Shown here piece by piece: positions 1-7,178 of a DNA stretch of 11,435 nucleotides. The stretch is from an uncultured Moraxella sp. (GTDB lineage Bacteria > Pseudomonadota > Gammaproteobacteria > Pseudomonadales > Moraxellaceae): NCBI GenBank assembly GCA_916720335.1, contig CAKAQU010000050.1, positions 1-11,435 of the forward strand, written 5' to 3'. How positions within the stretch are numbered: the stretch's first letter is position 1; every line of letters begins with the position of its first letter. A model generated the notes under the pieces. It was not told where the DNA came from and made no database searches. It saw only the letters and a program-made list of their open reading frames with translations. The position numbers and the translations under genes were made by a program.

Positions 1-20
1 GAGAGTAGGTCATCGTCAGC
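1..20 (+). rRNA. rrf: 5S ribosomal RNA, 3' end only
   Basis: The window opens with GAGAGTAGGTCATCGTCAGC. This matches the conserved 3' end of gammaproteobacterial 5S rRNA (GAGAGTAGG followed by the 3' strand of the terminal helix), and a Rho-independent terminator follows at once. Only about the last 20 nucleotides are present; the exact mature end is uncertain by a few bases. It implies that a ribosomal RNA operon transcribed left to right ends here. Recognition is by remembered 5S sequence, so the call depends on a short match plus context. Confidence 0.8.
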
Positions 21-30
21 ACCCTATTTA

Positions 31-63
31 ACCCCCTTATCTGATGATGAGGGGGTATTTTTC
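31..63 (+). terminator. Rho-independent terminator of the rRNA operon
   Basis: ACCCCCTTATC (31-41), loop TGAT, then GATGAGGGGGT (46-56): an 11-bp stem with one G-U pair and a tetraloop, followed by ATTTTTCT. Its position about 10 bases after the 5S end fits the terminator of the rRNA operon. Confidence 0.92.
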
Positions 64-239
64 TAAGAATCGAATAAAAATAACTTATTAATTCTTATTT
101 CTTTCTTGTATACTGTCTAATTTTACACGTTTTGAAAAAATTCAATTGTTAAGTTTTGATAATCGATAATAGCGATAGACAAGTCTTGTTTTATTATTTT
201 TTACACCCATTTTTATCTAAATTTCTCTTAATATACGTT

Positions 240-2078
240 ATGATCAACTCATCAGCGATTAAAAAGCCTTTAGATAAGACCACTCATCTTTTCCAAATTT
301 TACAAAATTTACCTAATCTGCCTGGCGTTTATCAAATGCTGGATAAATCTGGCGAGATTTTGTATATAGGTAAAGCTAAATCCTTAAAACATAGAGTTTC
401 TAGTTATTTTTCAAAAACAATTACGCATCCAAAAACCAAAGCTCTAGTAACTCGCATTTGGGATATTCAAACTATTATTGCACACAGTGAATCTGAAGCA
501 TTATTACTTGAACAGAATCTGATTAAAGAACATAGACCACCCTATAATATACTTTTGAGAGATGATAAGTCTTATCTATATCTTTTTATTTCTATTGATA
601 ATTTTCCAAAAATTGGTATTAGTCGTGGCAAATCCAATCACCGTCAGAATCGATTTTTTGGACCTTATCCATCGGCAGCTAATGCAAAAGAAGCACAAGT
701 TTTATTACAAAAACTATTTATGTTGAGAAATTGTACAAATCGCACATTTCAAACCAGCAAAAAACCCTGTTTGGAGTATCAAATCAAACGTTGTTCAGCG
801 CCTTGTGCGGGATTAATTGATAAAAAAAAATATGAACAAGATGTTCAAAATGCTTTAGCATTTTTACGAGGCGATACTAAAAATTTGCAAAAAACATTGA
901 CTCAAAAAATGCATGAAGCTTCTCAAAATATGAATTTTGAGCAAGCAATATTTTATCGTGATCGTTTAGGCGTATTATCAGAAATTACCTCAACCCAAGC
1001 TGTACATCGCTTGGAAGGCGAAGCCGATGTATTTTTTATGATGGAACAAATGGGGATTTTGGCAGTCCATGTTTTAACCATACGTCAAGGGAAGGTTTTG
1101 GGTGGAAAAACTTATTTTTTAGATGATAATGATATAGAAGGTGAAAATCCATTTGAAAGATTTTTATTGTCTTTTTATTTTCAGATAAGTCAAGATTTAC
1201 CCAAAGAAATCATTGTCAGTCAAGATTTACCCAATAAACAAACCATAATAGATGTATTCTATCAAAAATTTAATCAAAAAATAATCATTAAATCACAAGT
1301 ACATACCTATCGAAAACAATGGCTTGAGATGGCTGAATTAAACGTTCGTAATGATTTAACAGGCAAACTATCTGATTATCAAGAATTGCAGCAGCGTTTT
1401 GATGAGCTGCAAAAAGTATTATTTGGTATTTGTGATAATTTTATTAACCGCATCGAATGTTTTGATATTAGTCATACCATGGGTGAACTTGCGGTGGGTT
1501 CTTGTGTGGTTTTTGATAGAATGGGCAAACAAAAGCGCCAATATCGCCAATATAACGTTATTGATGTAGGCGGTGATGATTATGCATCAATGCGGCAAAT
1601 TTTAATTCGTCGTTATAAAAAACATTCATTGCCAGATTTACTCTTGATAGATGGTGGGCGCGGGCAATTAACGGCTGCCAAAGAGGCGCTACAAGAACTC
1701 GGTATTCTATCACAAACGTTGCTGATTGGTGTGGCAAAGGGTGAGGGACGAAAAGCGGGTTTGGAGGTTCTGCATTTTCTTAATCATGATGCAATTGATT
1801 TACCAAAAGATAATAAAGCTTTACATCTAATTATGCATATCAGGGATGAAGCACATCGGTTTGCCATTACCAATCATCGCAAAAAGCGAGATAAAGCTCG
1901 GGGATCATCCATTCTTGAGGTGATTCCCAATCTAGGAGCAAAACGTCGCCGTGAACTTTTAACACATTTTGGTGGCATAAGTCAGCTGCTTGGAGCATCA
2001 CAGGCTGATATTGCCAAAGTTCATGGTATCAGCAAGACTTTGGCGCAAACAATTTATCATGCATTACATGGCGATTAA
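240..2078 (+). CDS. uvrC: UvrABC system protein C (excinuclease subunit C)
   Basis: UvrC makes both incisions around a bulky DNA lesion after UvrA/UvrB recognition in nucleotide excision repair. From the ATG at 240 the product is 612 residues, close to E. coli UvrC (610). In order: a GIY-YIG nuclease domain (GVY about 29-31, YIG 42-44), four cysteines (about C165, C177, C185, C189) in the arrangement proposed to hold an iron-sulfur cluster, a UVR motif for UvrB contact (about 222-247), the RNase H-like endonuclease half (FDISH with D409, LLIDGGRGQ with D471, RDEAHRF with H539), and a C-terminal helix-hairpin-helix region (about 557-579). The frame is open back to a TTG at 156, but those 28 codons are hydrophobic and unlike UvrC, so the ATG is preferred; no strong ribosome binding site precedes either. 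It starts 176 bp after the rRNA terminator with no convincing promoter seen. The stop overlaps that of the convergent transporter gene. Confidence 0.96.
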   Translation: MINSSAIKKPLDKTTHLFQILQNLPNLPGVYQMLDKSGEILYIGKAKSLKHRVSSYFSKTITHPKTKALVTRIWDIQTIIAHSESEALLLEQNLIKEHRPPYNILLRDDKSYLYLFISIDNFPKIGISRGKSNHRQNRFFGPYPSAANAKEAQVLLQKLFMLRNCTNRTFQTSKKPCLEYQIKRCSAPCAGLIDKKKYEQDVQNALAFLRGDTKNLQKTLTQKMHEASQNMNFEQAIFYRDRLGVLSEITSTQAVHRLEGEADVFFMMEQMGILAVHVLTIRQGKVLGGKTYFLDDNDIEGENPFERFLLSFYFQISQDLPKEIIVSQDLPNKQTIIDVFYQKFNQKIIIKSQVHTYRKQWLEMAELNVRNDLTGKLSDYQELQQRFDELQKVLFGICDNFINRIECFDISHTMGELAVGSCVVFDRMGKQKRQYRQYNVIDVGGDDYASMRQILIRRYKKHSLPDLLLIDGGRGQLTAAKEALQELGILSQTLLIGVAKGEGRKAGLEVLHFLNHDAIDLPKDNKALHLIMHIRDEAHRFAITNHRKKRDKARGSSILEVIPNLGAKRRRELLTHFGGISQLLGASQADIAKVHGISKTLAQTIYHALHGD

Positions 2079-3661
2079 TTATTTTGCAGACTGTTTTTAC
2101 TGTCTAAAATCATTACCATCTTAGTAGTGTGTTTGGTAAATTTATCAAGCCAGCGTTGAGCGGTAATGAGTTCCAAAGCTGCCGCTGCATTTTCAGCTTG
2201 TGAAGCGCTTTGTTCTACAATAGAAAAACGTACACTATCTTTTTGAGCTTTTAAATCATCACCAAACGCCACAAAACTTTTGACAAAGGCGCTGTCAATA
2301 CCATTAATTGGCAGTTCTGATAAGTAATGGGTAAGCTGTTGAAAATATACCATAGTTTCTGATAATGCATTGTTTTGTAAGTTATTTTTTAAAATATCGA
2401 TAAAATTTACTGATGATAAATCCTCTCGAATCATGCGGCTATACACCACCAACCGCAGCAAATTACTTAATTGTTGTTGGTCATTTTTAGCTTGAGAAAC
2501 GGGCATTTTTTCTAAATATTCATCAATTTTTGCCAAGGTATCATCTAAAATTTGACCATTAATCTCATTACTTAAAATCGCGCCACGACTTGCCAAAATT
2601 ATCTGTTCATAAATTTGGGATAAACTTTGACATAAAGCTCGTTTGGCACTATCAATCGCAACCGCTGGTAGTGAAAACAAACTGTCGTCCAAAAAGCGTG
2701 TTGCGGGGATTTCTTTTTCAGGAATAAGCCACTGCAAAACCTTCTGCATTTGTTTGGTAAATGGCATAAACAGCATTGCTCCAAGTAAGCTAAAAGCAGT
2801 ATGAAATGCAGCAACTACGACCATATTATCCCATACTAAAAAGCGATGTTCTACCAACCAAAGTGTTGCTGGCATCAGAACAAAAAATATCACAATGGCT
2901 GTAATGACGTTAAACAACACATGGACAGCAGCCGTGCGCTTAGCACTGACGGTTGCACCAATAGCGGCTAAAATTGCAGTGGCAACTGTACCAATGTTTT
3001 GACCAATGACAAGAGCCAAAGCTTGTGGCAAATCAATAGCGTTACTGGCAAGCGCAGCAAGTGTTGCAGTAACGGCAGCGGTAGACGATTGCAGTAAAAC
3101 CGTCATCACAAGTCCAACCATCACCAAAATTAGCTGTGTGCGTAGTGTATCATCAGACCACTGAGTCAAATCCACTTGCCCTGCAAAACCTGCCATGGCG
3201 TCTTGTAAAAAATCAATTCCGAGAAATAAAAGCCCAAATCCTGCTAAAGAAAGACCCAAAAGTCCCCAAAATTCTTTACCCAAAAGCTTGAGCATTGCTC
3301 CAATCCCAATCATTGGTAAAGCAAAAGCAGTAATAGAAAATTTTAATCCTAAAAAGGCTACCATCCAGCCTGTGCTGGTTGTACCAATATTGGCGCCAAT
3401 AATAATACCGATTGCCTGTACAAAACTTAATACGCCCGCACTGACAAATCCAATAGTTGCCAAAGTGGTTGCGGTGGATGATTGTACAATCATGGTAAAA
3501 CTAATGCCAAAAAACATTGCTTTGATGGGCGAGCCTGTAAAGCGCCCTAGCCATTGTCTTAAACTATCACCTGCCATTGCCTTTAGGCTGTCCGTCATCA
3601 AAGACATGCCAAGCAAAAATAAACCAATTCCACCAGTAAGATGCGTAAGTACCATTAACAT
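2075..3661 (-). CDS. Na+/phosphate cotransporter family protein (NptA/YjbB-like) with PhoU-like tail
   Basis: Inner-membrane protein of the Na/Pi cotransporter II-related family, which moves inorganic phosphate with sodium; E. coli YjbB of this family has been linked to phosphate export. The 528-residue product is about the usual family length. The N-terminal 300 residues are hydrophobic and contain the family's inverted repeat: QSSTA at about 60 and again at 191, each followed some 30 residues later by GANIGT (about 89) and GQNIGT (about 220). The last 200 residues are soluble and helical, consistent with the PhoU-like domain of this family. The start is ATG at 3661 or the in-frame ATG two codons later; no clear Shine-Dalgarno site is visible. 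A near-consensus promoter lies about 45 bp upstream. There is no terminator before the convergent uvrC, whose stop it overlaps. The direction of transport cannot be told from sequence. Confidence 0.9.
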   Translation of the reverse strand: MLMVLTHLTGGIGLFLLGMSLMTDSLKAMAGDSLRQWLGRFTGSPIKAMFFGISFTMIVQSSTATTLATIGFVSAGVLSFVQAIGIIIGANIGTTSTGWMVAFLGLKFSITAFALPMIGIGAMLKLLGKEFWGLLGLSLAGFGLLFLGIDFLQDAMAGFAGQVDLTQWSDDTLRTQLILVMVGLVMTVLLQSSTAAVTATLAALASNAIDLPQALALVIGQNIGTVATAILAAIGATVSAKRTAAVHVLFNVITAIVIFFVLMPATLWLVEHRFLVWDNMVVVAAFHTAFSLLGAMLFMPFTKQMQKVLQWLIPEKEIPATRFLDDSLFSLPAVAIDSAKRALCQSLSQIYEQIILASRGAILSNEINGQILDDTLAKIDEYLEKMPVSQAKNDQQQLSNLLRLVVYSRMIREDLSSVNFIDILKNNLQNNALSETMVYFQQLTHYLSELPINGIDSAFVKSFVAFGDDLKAQKDSVRFSIVEQSASQAENAAAALELITAQRWLDKFTKHTTKMVMILDSKNSLQNN

Positions 3662-3705
3662 AACAATAAATTATTTATCATCAATTTATATATAGGAAAA
3701 CGTTC

Positions 3706-3734
3706 ATAATAGCTTTAGCTGAGAGCTTTGACAA
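3706..3734 (-). promoter_or_regulatory. Sigma-70 promoter of the Na/Pi cotransporter gene
   Basis: On the minus strand: -35 TTGTCA (3734-3729), 17-bp spacer, -10 TATTAT (3711-3706). Each hexamer matches consensus at 5 of 6 positions. The predicted start near 3699 gives a leader of about 38 nt before the ATG at 3661. Confidence 0.72.
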
Positions 3735-3744
3735 GCAGCTTTAG
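3711..3744. repeat. Three AGCTTT direct repeats, 13-bp period, over the transporter promoter
   Basis: AGCTTTAG at 3711-3718, AGCTTT at 3724-3729 and AGCTTTAG at 3737-3744 start exactly 13 bp apart. The first abuts the -10, the second lies in the spacer and touches the -35, and the third lies just upstream of the -35. The placement suggests an operator, but no known regulator motif is recognised. Confidence 0.5.
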
Positions 3745-3855
3745 ATAATTGGCGGGTTATCTGGACTGTTTATATAAAAAGTTGTTTACATACTGAAGGG
3801 AAAAAAGACAGGCAGATTGTTTAATTGATGTTATTCATTAAGTCATCAATCTAAA

Positions 3856-3883
3856 AAAAGCCAAATTTAATAATTTGGCTTTT
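3856..3883 (-). terminator. Rho-independent terminator of the apbE-ubiM operon
   Basis: AAAAGCCAAATT (3856-3867), loop TAAT, AATTTGGCTTTT (3872-3883): a perfect 12-bp stem. On the minus strand it ends in a run of seven T, starting 6 bases after the ubiM stop. The plus strand also has a T-rich tail, so it may act both ways. Confidence 0.9.
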
Positions 3884-3888
3884 GATTT

Positions 3889-5097
3889 TTATTTTCCAGT
3901 TAATTGCCCTGCAATCCAGCGCTTAATGGGTGGCAGGTGATTGCTAAGATGTAAGGCGGCACTACGAACAATTTTCATTGGTTTTTTATCATTGGTAAAC
4001 AGTGTAACCATTGCATTAGTACCGTGATACAAAACTCGAGTATGTGCTTGATGGCGACGATTGTAAGTATTTAACAATGAAGTTGAACCAATATCTTTGC
4101 CTTGCTTATCAGCGTTTAAAATCAAATTTGCTAAAATATCAGCACTCATAAGCCCTAAATTAAATCCATGTGCAGTAACAGGATGCATGCCTACAGCACT
4201 ATCACCAATCAAGGCTGTGCGTTTGGTAACAAAGGTCTTAGCATGAACTCCCATGAGTGGGTAATGGTGGATACTACTAACAACAGTGATTTTTCCTAAG
4301 CGTCCATCCATCATATTTTCTACTTCTTGGGCAAGAGCTTCTGGACTTAATGACAACAGTGCATCACTTTGAGTATTATCTAAAGTAATCACACAGTTAG
4401 TAAGATTATCTGTCAAAGGCAATAGCGCTAAGGTGCGATTATATAAGAAACATTCTTGAGCGGTGGCTTCGTTGGATAACGGATGACTGACTCGAAACAC
4501 AATAACCGTACGTCCAAAATCATTCATATCCGCCCCAATACCCATTTCACGACGTACAAATGAAAAACGACTGTCTGCCCCAATAAGTAGCTGTGCTGTT
4601 AGAATGGTATCATCAGATAAAGTTATGGTTGCTTGCATATCAGAAGTATGCAACTGTTTAATGGTTACATCGGTTTTAATGGTTACGTTTGGCAGGTCTT
4701 TAACTTCATCATATAAAGCCTGACGGATGTTGTGATTGGAAATTAAATTACCCAATCTGTCAATGGATGTAAAAAATGATAAATCTTTGGGTACTTTAAA
4801 ATGCAAAGCATAATTAAAATCGCCATTATAAACTTTAGCATCTTTTAATTTGAAAATTTCGTTTTCATCAAAACGTTGCCAAGCCCCCAAATTTTGTAAA
4901 ATTTCTTTGGAATGATGAGTTAAGGCAATTTCTCGCCCGTCATAAGCAGCTTTTTCAATGGTGGATAATGGTGCTTTTTCTAAAATGGTAATAGTTAGGT
5001 CACTATTTTTGAAATAACGAGCAAAAGCAAGACCTGCAGGGCCTGCACCAACGACAACAATATCACTTTTTATCACATTGTTATTTTGAGTGGTCAT
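3889..5097 (-). CDS. ubiM: 5-demethoxyubiquinol-8 5-hydroxylase-type flavoprotein UbiM (UbiH/UbiF/COQ6 family)
   Basis: FAD-dependent monooxygenase that hydroxylates the ring of ubiquinone precursors, peripheral to the inner membrane. Seen: an N-terminal dinucleotide fold VVVGAGPAGLAFA, the DGREIALTH segment, the internal ADSRFS motif, the second FAD motif ALIGDSAVGMHPVTAHGFN, and a C-terminal helical tail. The length (402 residues) is normal for the family. DGREIALTH and the region around HHYPLMGVHAKTF closely recall the Neisseria UbiM subgroup rather than E. coli UbiH or UbiF, hence the symbol; the ring position hydroxylated is inferred from that memory. Start choice: four start codons stand in tandem (GTG 5106, ATG 5103, 5100, 5097). 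The Shine-Dalgarno AGGTG (5108-5104) overlaps the first and touches the second, so 5097 has the best spacing. This sequence also overlaps the stop of the upstream gene, which suggests translational coupling. Last gene of the operon. Confidence 0.82.
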   Translation of the reverse strand: MTTQNNNVIKSDIVVVGAGPAGLAFARYFKNSDLTITILEKAPLSTIEKAAYDGREIALTHHSKEILQNLGAWQRFDENEIFKLKDAKVYNGDFNYALHFKVPKDLSFFTSIDRLGNLISNHNIRQALYDEVKDLPNVTIKTDVTIKQLHTSDMQATITLSDDTILTAQLLIGADSRFSFVRREMGIGADMNDFGRTVIVFRVSHPLSNEATAQECFLYNRTLALLPLTDNLTNCVITLDNTQSDALLSLSPEALAQEVENMMDGRLGKITVVSSIHHYPLMGVHAKTFVTKRTALIGDSAVGMHPVTAHGFNLGLMSADILANLILNADKQGKDIGSTSLLNTYNRRHQAHTRVLYHGTNAMVTLFTNDKKPMKIVRSAALHLSNHLPPIKRWIAGQLTGK

Positions 5098-5108
5098 CAT
5101 CATCACCT
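5098..5108 (-). promoter_or_regulatory. Ribosome binding site of ubiM overlapping the upstream stop codon
   Basis: The minus strand reads ATATAGGTGATGATGATG. The TAG is the stop of the 158-residue gene. AGGTGAT matches the 16S anti-Shine-Dalgarno complement and leads straight into tandem ATG codons. The geometry favours termination-reinitiation coupling and argues for the most downstream ATG. Confidence 0.65.
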
Positions 5109-5583
5109 ATATGTGTGTTTGTGGAACGCTATGAGCAGTGATTTCGCTTTTGATGGCATCTTTTAGCCAGCCTCTAAGGTTTTCAGAAATTTCACTCATT
5201 TGTTCGCTTAAAAAATCATCAAGTTGGCTGGATAGTTTTTTATAAAGGCGCGTTTCTAATTCTGCCAACTGTTCTGAGCTTAAATAAGATAATTGGTTAT
5301 TATGAGAGGGTGAGGACTCATCTTTTGGGTTCTTGACATCTGCCACTTCAAAAATTGATGCATCAATATTTTGTGATGCTTGAAGGTTATCATCATAGAT
5401 ATGTAATAAGTTTTGAATGACTTGGTCAAAATTTTGATGGGTGAAAGCAAAATTTTTAGCAGGCGTGTCTGCGCTTAACATGTTGCGAATGTCATTTAGT
5501 TCTTGATAAAAAGCTTGTTTGGCAGCAACGGGGGCGGATAGCCAGTTTTTATTAAAATTAAGAGAGTAGGTAAGTTCACTCAT
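5107..5583 (-). CDS. Hypothetical protein of the apbE-ubiM operon
   Basis: I do not recognise a family. The 158-residue product has no signal peptide and no membrane segment, so it is probably cytoplasmic. Residues 1-70 (MSELTYSLNFNKNWL onward) look like a small helical domain; about 80-100 is a polar linker rich in Asp, Ser, Asn and Pro; about 100-150 (SSEQLAELETRLYKKL onward) is strongly amphipathic and could form a coiled coil. The start is well supported: ATG at 5583 with AAGGAA upstream at good spacing. It lies 46 bp after apbE and its stop is embedded in the ubiM ribosome binding site, so it is almost certainly co-expressed with UbiM. A role in ubiquinone synthesis, flavinylation or the respiratory chain is only guilt by association. 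Confidence 0.82.
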   Translation of the reverse strand: MSELTYSLNFNKNWLSAPVAAKQAFYQELNDIRNMLSADTPAKNFAFTHQNFDQVIQNLLHIYDDNLQASQNIDASIFEVADVKNPKDESSPSHNNQLSYLSSEQLAELETRLYKKLSSQLDDFLSEQMSEISENLRGWLKDAIKSEITAHSVPQTHI

Positions 5584-5629
5584 GATGGTTCCTTTATTTT
5601 TTTAATGAAAGCATTAAATTAATGGATAT

Positions 5630-6679
5630 TTAAGGCGTTTTAGCATTTGGGTTGTAACTCTTGGCAGAGTCTGAATACACGATTTCAAAGGACTGCTGTT
5701 TATTAGGGTTAATAAAAATAGCAGCAATGCCTTGTTGATTTGCGAGCATTTGTGCATCATCATAAGGTAGCGCTGATAAAGCTGTTGCCCAACCATCTGC
5801 TAATGCAACACTTTGTGCGATGACACTGACTGATGCCGTTCCATTTTGTATGGGCCGACCTGTTAAAGGGCTAATGGTATGACTGTAATTAATGCCATCT
5901 AATTGTAACATATTACGGTAATTTCCCGATGTAGCAATGTGTAAAGCCTGACCAGTTTTCTGGCTGATGGTGGTGGTAATTTGCCGATTGCTGACGGTGC
6001 TGTCTATAATGGGCGCATCTATAGCAATCGTCCAGGTTTTACCTTGTTGATTGAGCCCAAGTGTGGCTACTTCACCACCAATCTCCACCATATAATTTTC
6101 AATATGATATTTGTTTTTTAACACATCAGCAATCACATCAACCCCATAACCTTTGGCAATTGCTGAAAAATCAAGTCCTACCCCGTCAGTCGTTTTGGAT
6201 AAATGGTGTTCGTTTAATAATACTTTATCCAATCCAACTTTTTGTTTGGCTTGTTGGATATCATCTACTGTTGGCGGGCTTTGTAATTTATCAACGCTAA
6301 TTTTACTACCAAAGCCCCAAAGCTCAACCAAAGGATAAACAGTTGGATCAAAAACATATCCAGATTTTTGGTAAATTGTGCGGCTATCATTCAGCACTTT
6401 ACCAAAATCAGCATCAATTTGAATACTCTCACCTGCTTTTAATGTGTTGAATTTAGAAATCGTACTGTCTTTATCATAAGTAGACATCGATTTATTGATT
6501 TGCAAAAGACGCTCATCAATGCTGGCTTGTATTGACTTTACATCACTATTTTTGGGTGCTTTATAGGTGATATGATAGCTGGTTCCCATGGTTTTGCCAC
6601 TAATGCTTTGGTAGTCACTAGATTCACCACAAGCACTAAGAAGCATGCAAATTGCGCCGATAAAATAAATTTTTTGCAT
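5630..6679 (-). CDS. apbE: FAD:protein FMN transferase ApbE (lipoprotein)
   Basis: ApbE covalently links FMN from FAD to a threonine or serine of target proteins such as the Na+-NQR subunits NqrB and NqrC, or RnfG-type proteins, on the periplasmic side. With the ATG at 6679 the product is 349 residues and begins with a lipoprotein signal peptide (MQKIYFIGAICMLLSAC, lipid-anchored Cys17). Family motifs follow: GKTMGTSYH (about 28-36), INKSMSTYD, VFDPTVYPLVELWGFG, the flavin-site GVGLDFSAIAKGYGVD (about 166-181), NYMVEIGGE, HTISPLTGRP (about 267-276) and the metal-binding ADGWATALSALP (about 294-305). An ATG 10 codons upstream (6709) is in frame, but it would put ten extra residues, including three Phe, before the signal peptide; neither start has a clear ribosome binding site. 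First gene of the operon with the 158-residue gene and ubiM. No nqr gene lies in the window, so its target is unknown. Confidence 0.93.
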   Translation of the reverse strand: MQKIYFIGAICMLLSACGESSDYQSISGKTMGTSYHITYKAPKNSDVKSIQASIDERLLQINKSMSTYDKDSTISKFNTLKAGESIQIDADFGKVLNDSRTIYQKSGYVFDPTVYPLVELWGFGSKISVDKLQSPPTVDDIQQAKQKVGLDKVLLNEHHLSKTTDGVGLDFSAIAKGYGVDVIADVLKNKYHIENYMVEIGGEVATLGLNQQGKTWTIAIDAPIIDSTVSNRQITTTISQKTGQALHIATSGNYRNMLQLDGINYSHTISPLTGRPIQNGTASVSVIAQSVALADGWATALSALPYDDAQMLANQQGIAAIFINPNKQQSFEIVYSDSAKSYNPNAKTP

Positions 6680-6712
6680 AAAAAAATCAACATAAAAATT
6701 AATCGTCATTGT

Positions 6713-6730
6713 AGCATTTTTAGAAATGCT
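6713..6730. other. Hairpin upstream of apbE
   Basis: AGCATTT (6713-6719), TTAG, AAATGCT (6724-6730): a 7-bp perfect stem with a tetraloop, about 34 bp upstream of the preferred apbE start. There is no T-run on either side, so it is not a terminator. It may be a leader structure or a regulator site; the function is unknown. Confidence 0.35.
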
Positions 6731-6788
6731 TGAGAATGTAGGAAAATAATTGTTATCTTAAATTTAAAATTTTTTTTTTAAAAAATAC

Positions 6789-6817
6789 TTGACAGTAGAT
6801 TTTTTAACTAATATAAT
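6789..6817 (+). promoter_or_regulatory. Consensus stable-RNA promoter of the tRNA-Ala/tRNA-Glu operon
   Basis: TTGACA (6789-6794), exactly 17 bp, TATAAT (6812-6817): a perfect sigma-70 consensus. Upstream is an A/T-only tract with a long T run (about 6760-6786) that resembles an UP element. The bases after the -10 (ACGCCCA) form a GC-rich discriminator, the feature linked to stringent and growth-rate control of stable RNA promoters. The predicted start near 6824 is about 11 nt before the tRNA. Confidence 0.92.
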
Positions 6818-6834
6818 ACGCCCACCTTAACAAA

Positions 6835-6910
6835 GGGGCTATAGCTCAGTTGGTAGAGCACTTGCATGGCATGCAAGGGGTCAGCGGTTCGACTCCGCTT
6901 AGCTCCACCA
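6835..6910 (+). tRNA. tRNA-Ala, anticodon GGC
   Basis: A 76-nt cloverleaf with encoded CCA. The acceptor stem is GGGGCTA/TAGCTCC (one G-U) with discriminator A. The anticodon stem CTTGC/GCAAG encloses ATGGCAT, giving anticodon GGC for GCC codons. The T arm is AGCGG-TTCGACT-CCGCT. First gene of a two-tRNA transcript. Confidence 0.97.
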
Positions 6911-6926
6911 AACTTGTTAAGTTAAT

Positions 6927-6978
6927 AGAATATAAGCACCTAGGCAATTTCTTATATTCTTTATCTAAGTTTTAGATA
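6927..6978 (+). other. Two hairpins in the tRNA spacer
   Basis: AGAATATAAG (6927-6936) pairs perfectly with CTTATATTCT (6951-6960), and TATCTAA (6962-6968) pairs with TTAGATA (6972-6978) across a 3-nt loop. Neither has a T-run, so they are more likely RNA-processing structures between the two tRNAs than terminators. Confidence 0.45.
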
Positions 6979-6988
6979 TATTTATTGC

Positions 6989-7064
6989 GTCCCATTCGTC
7001 TAGAGGCCTAGGACATCGCCCTTTCACGGCGGTAACAGGGGTTCGAATCCCCTATGGGATGCCA
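6989..7064 (+). tRNA. tRNA-Glu, anticodon TTC
   Basis: A 76-nt cloverleaf, almost the same as E. coli tRNA-Glu by memory, with encoded CCA. The acceptor is GTCCCAT/ATGGGAT (first pair G-U) with discriminator G. The anticodon arm TCGCC-CTTTCAC-GGCGG gives TTC and carries a U-G pair at 27-43. The T arm is AGGGG-TTCGAAT-CCCCT. Co-transcribed with tRNA-Ala 78 bp upstream. Confidence 0.97.
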
Positions 7065-7074
7065 CTTTTTCATC

Positions 7075-7109
7075 AAAAACCTCAAGTCTAAACTTGGGGT
7101 TTTTGTTTT
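7075..7109 (+). terminator. Rho-independent terminator of the tRNA operon
   Basis: AAAAACCTCAAGT (7075-7087), loop CTAA, ACTTGGGGTTTTT (7092-7104): a 13-bp stem with one G-U, then GTTTT. It lies 11 bases after the tRNA-Glu CCA. Confidence 0.92.
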
Positions 7110-7178
7110 ATCCATCAAAAATTCTTGTGTATAATTTGTGATAAAATTGCACATAAGTTATCCTAGTTATTTTAATCT

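Noticed and set aside
156..239. N-terminal extension of uvrC from a TTG
   Set aside because: The 28 extra codons are hydrophobic and unlike UvrC; the ATG at 240 gives the normal family length.
3195..3695. 166-codon + strand open frame
   Set aside because: It lies antisense to the well-supported Na/Pi transporter and has a proline/lysine-rich composition typical of a shadow frame.
3711..3744. PhoB box at the transporter promoter
   Set aside because: The repeat period is 13 bp rather than 11 and the CTGTCAT half-sites match poorly.
6061..6338. Two short + strand frames inside apbE
   Set aside because: Both are antisense to apbE and overlap each other; apbE motifs are intact on the other strand.
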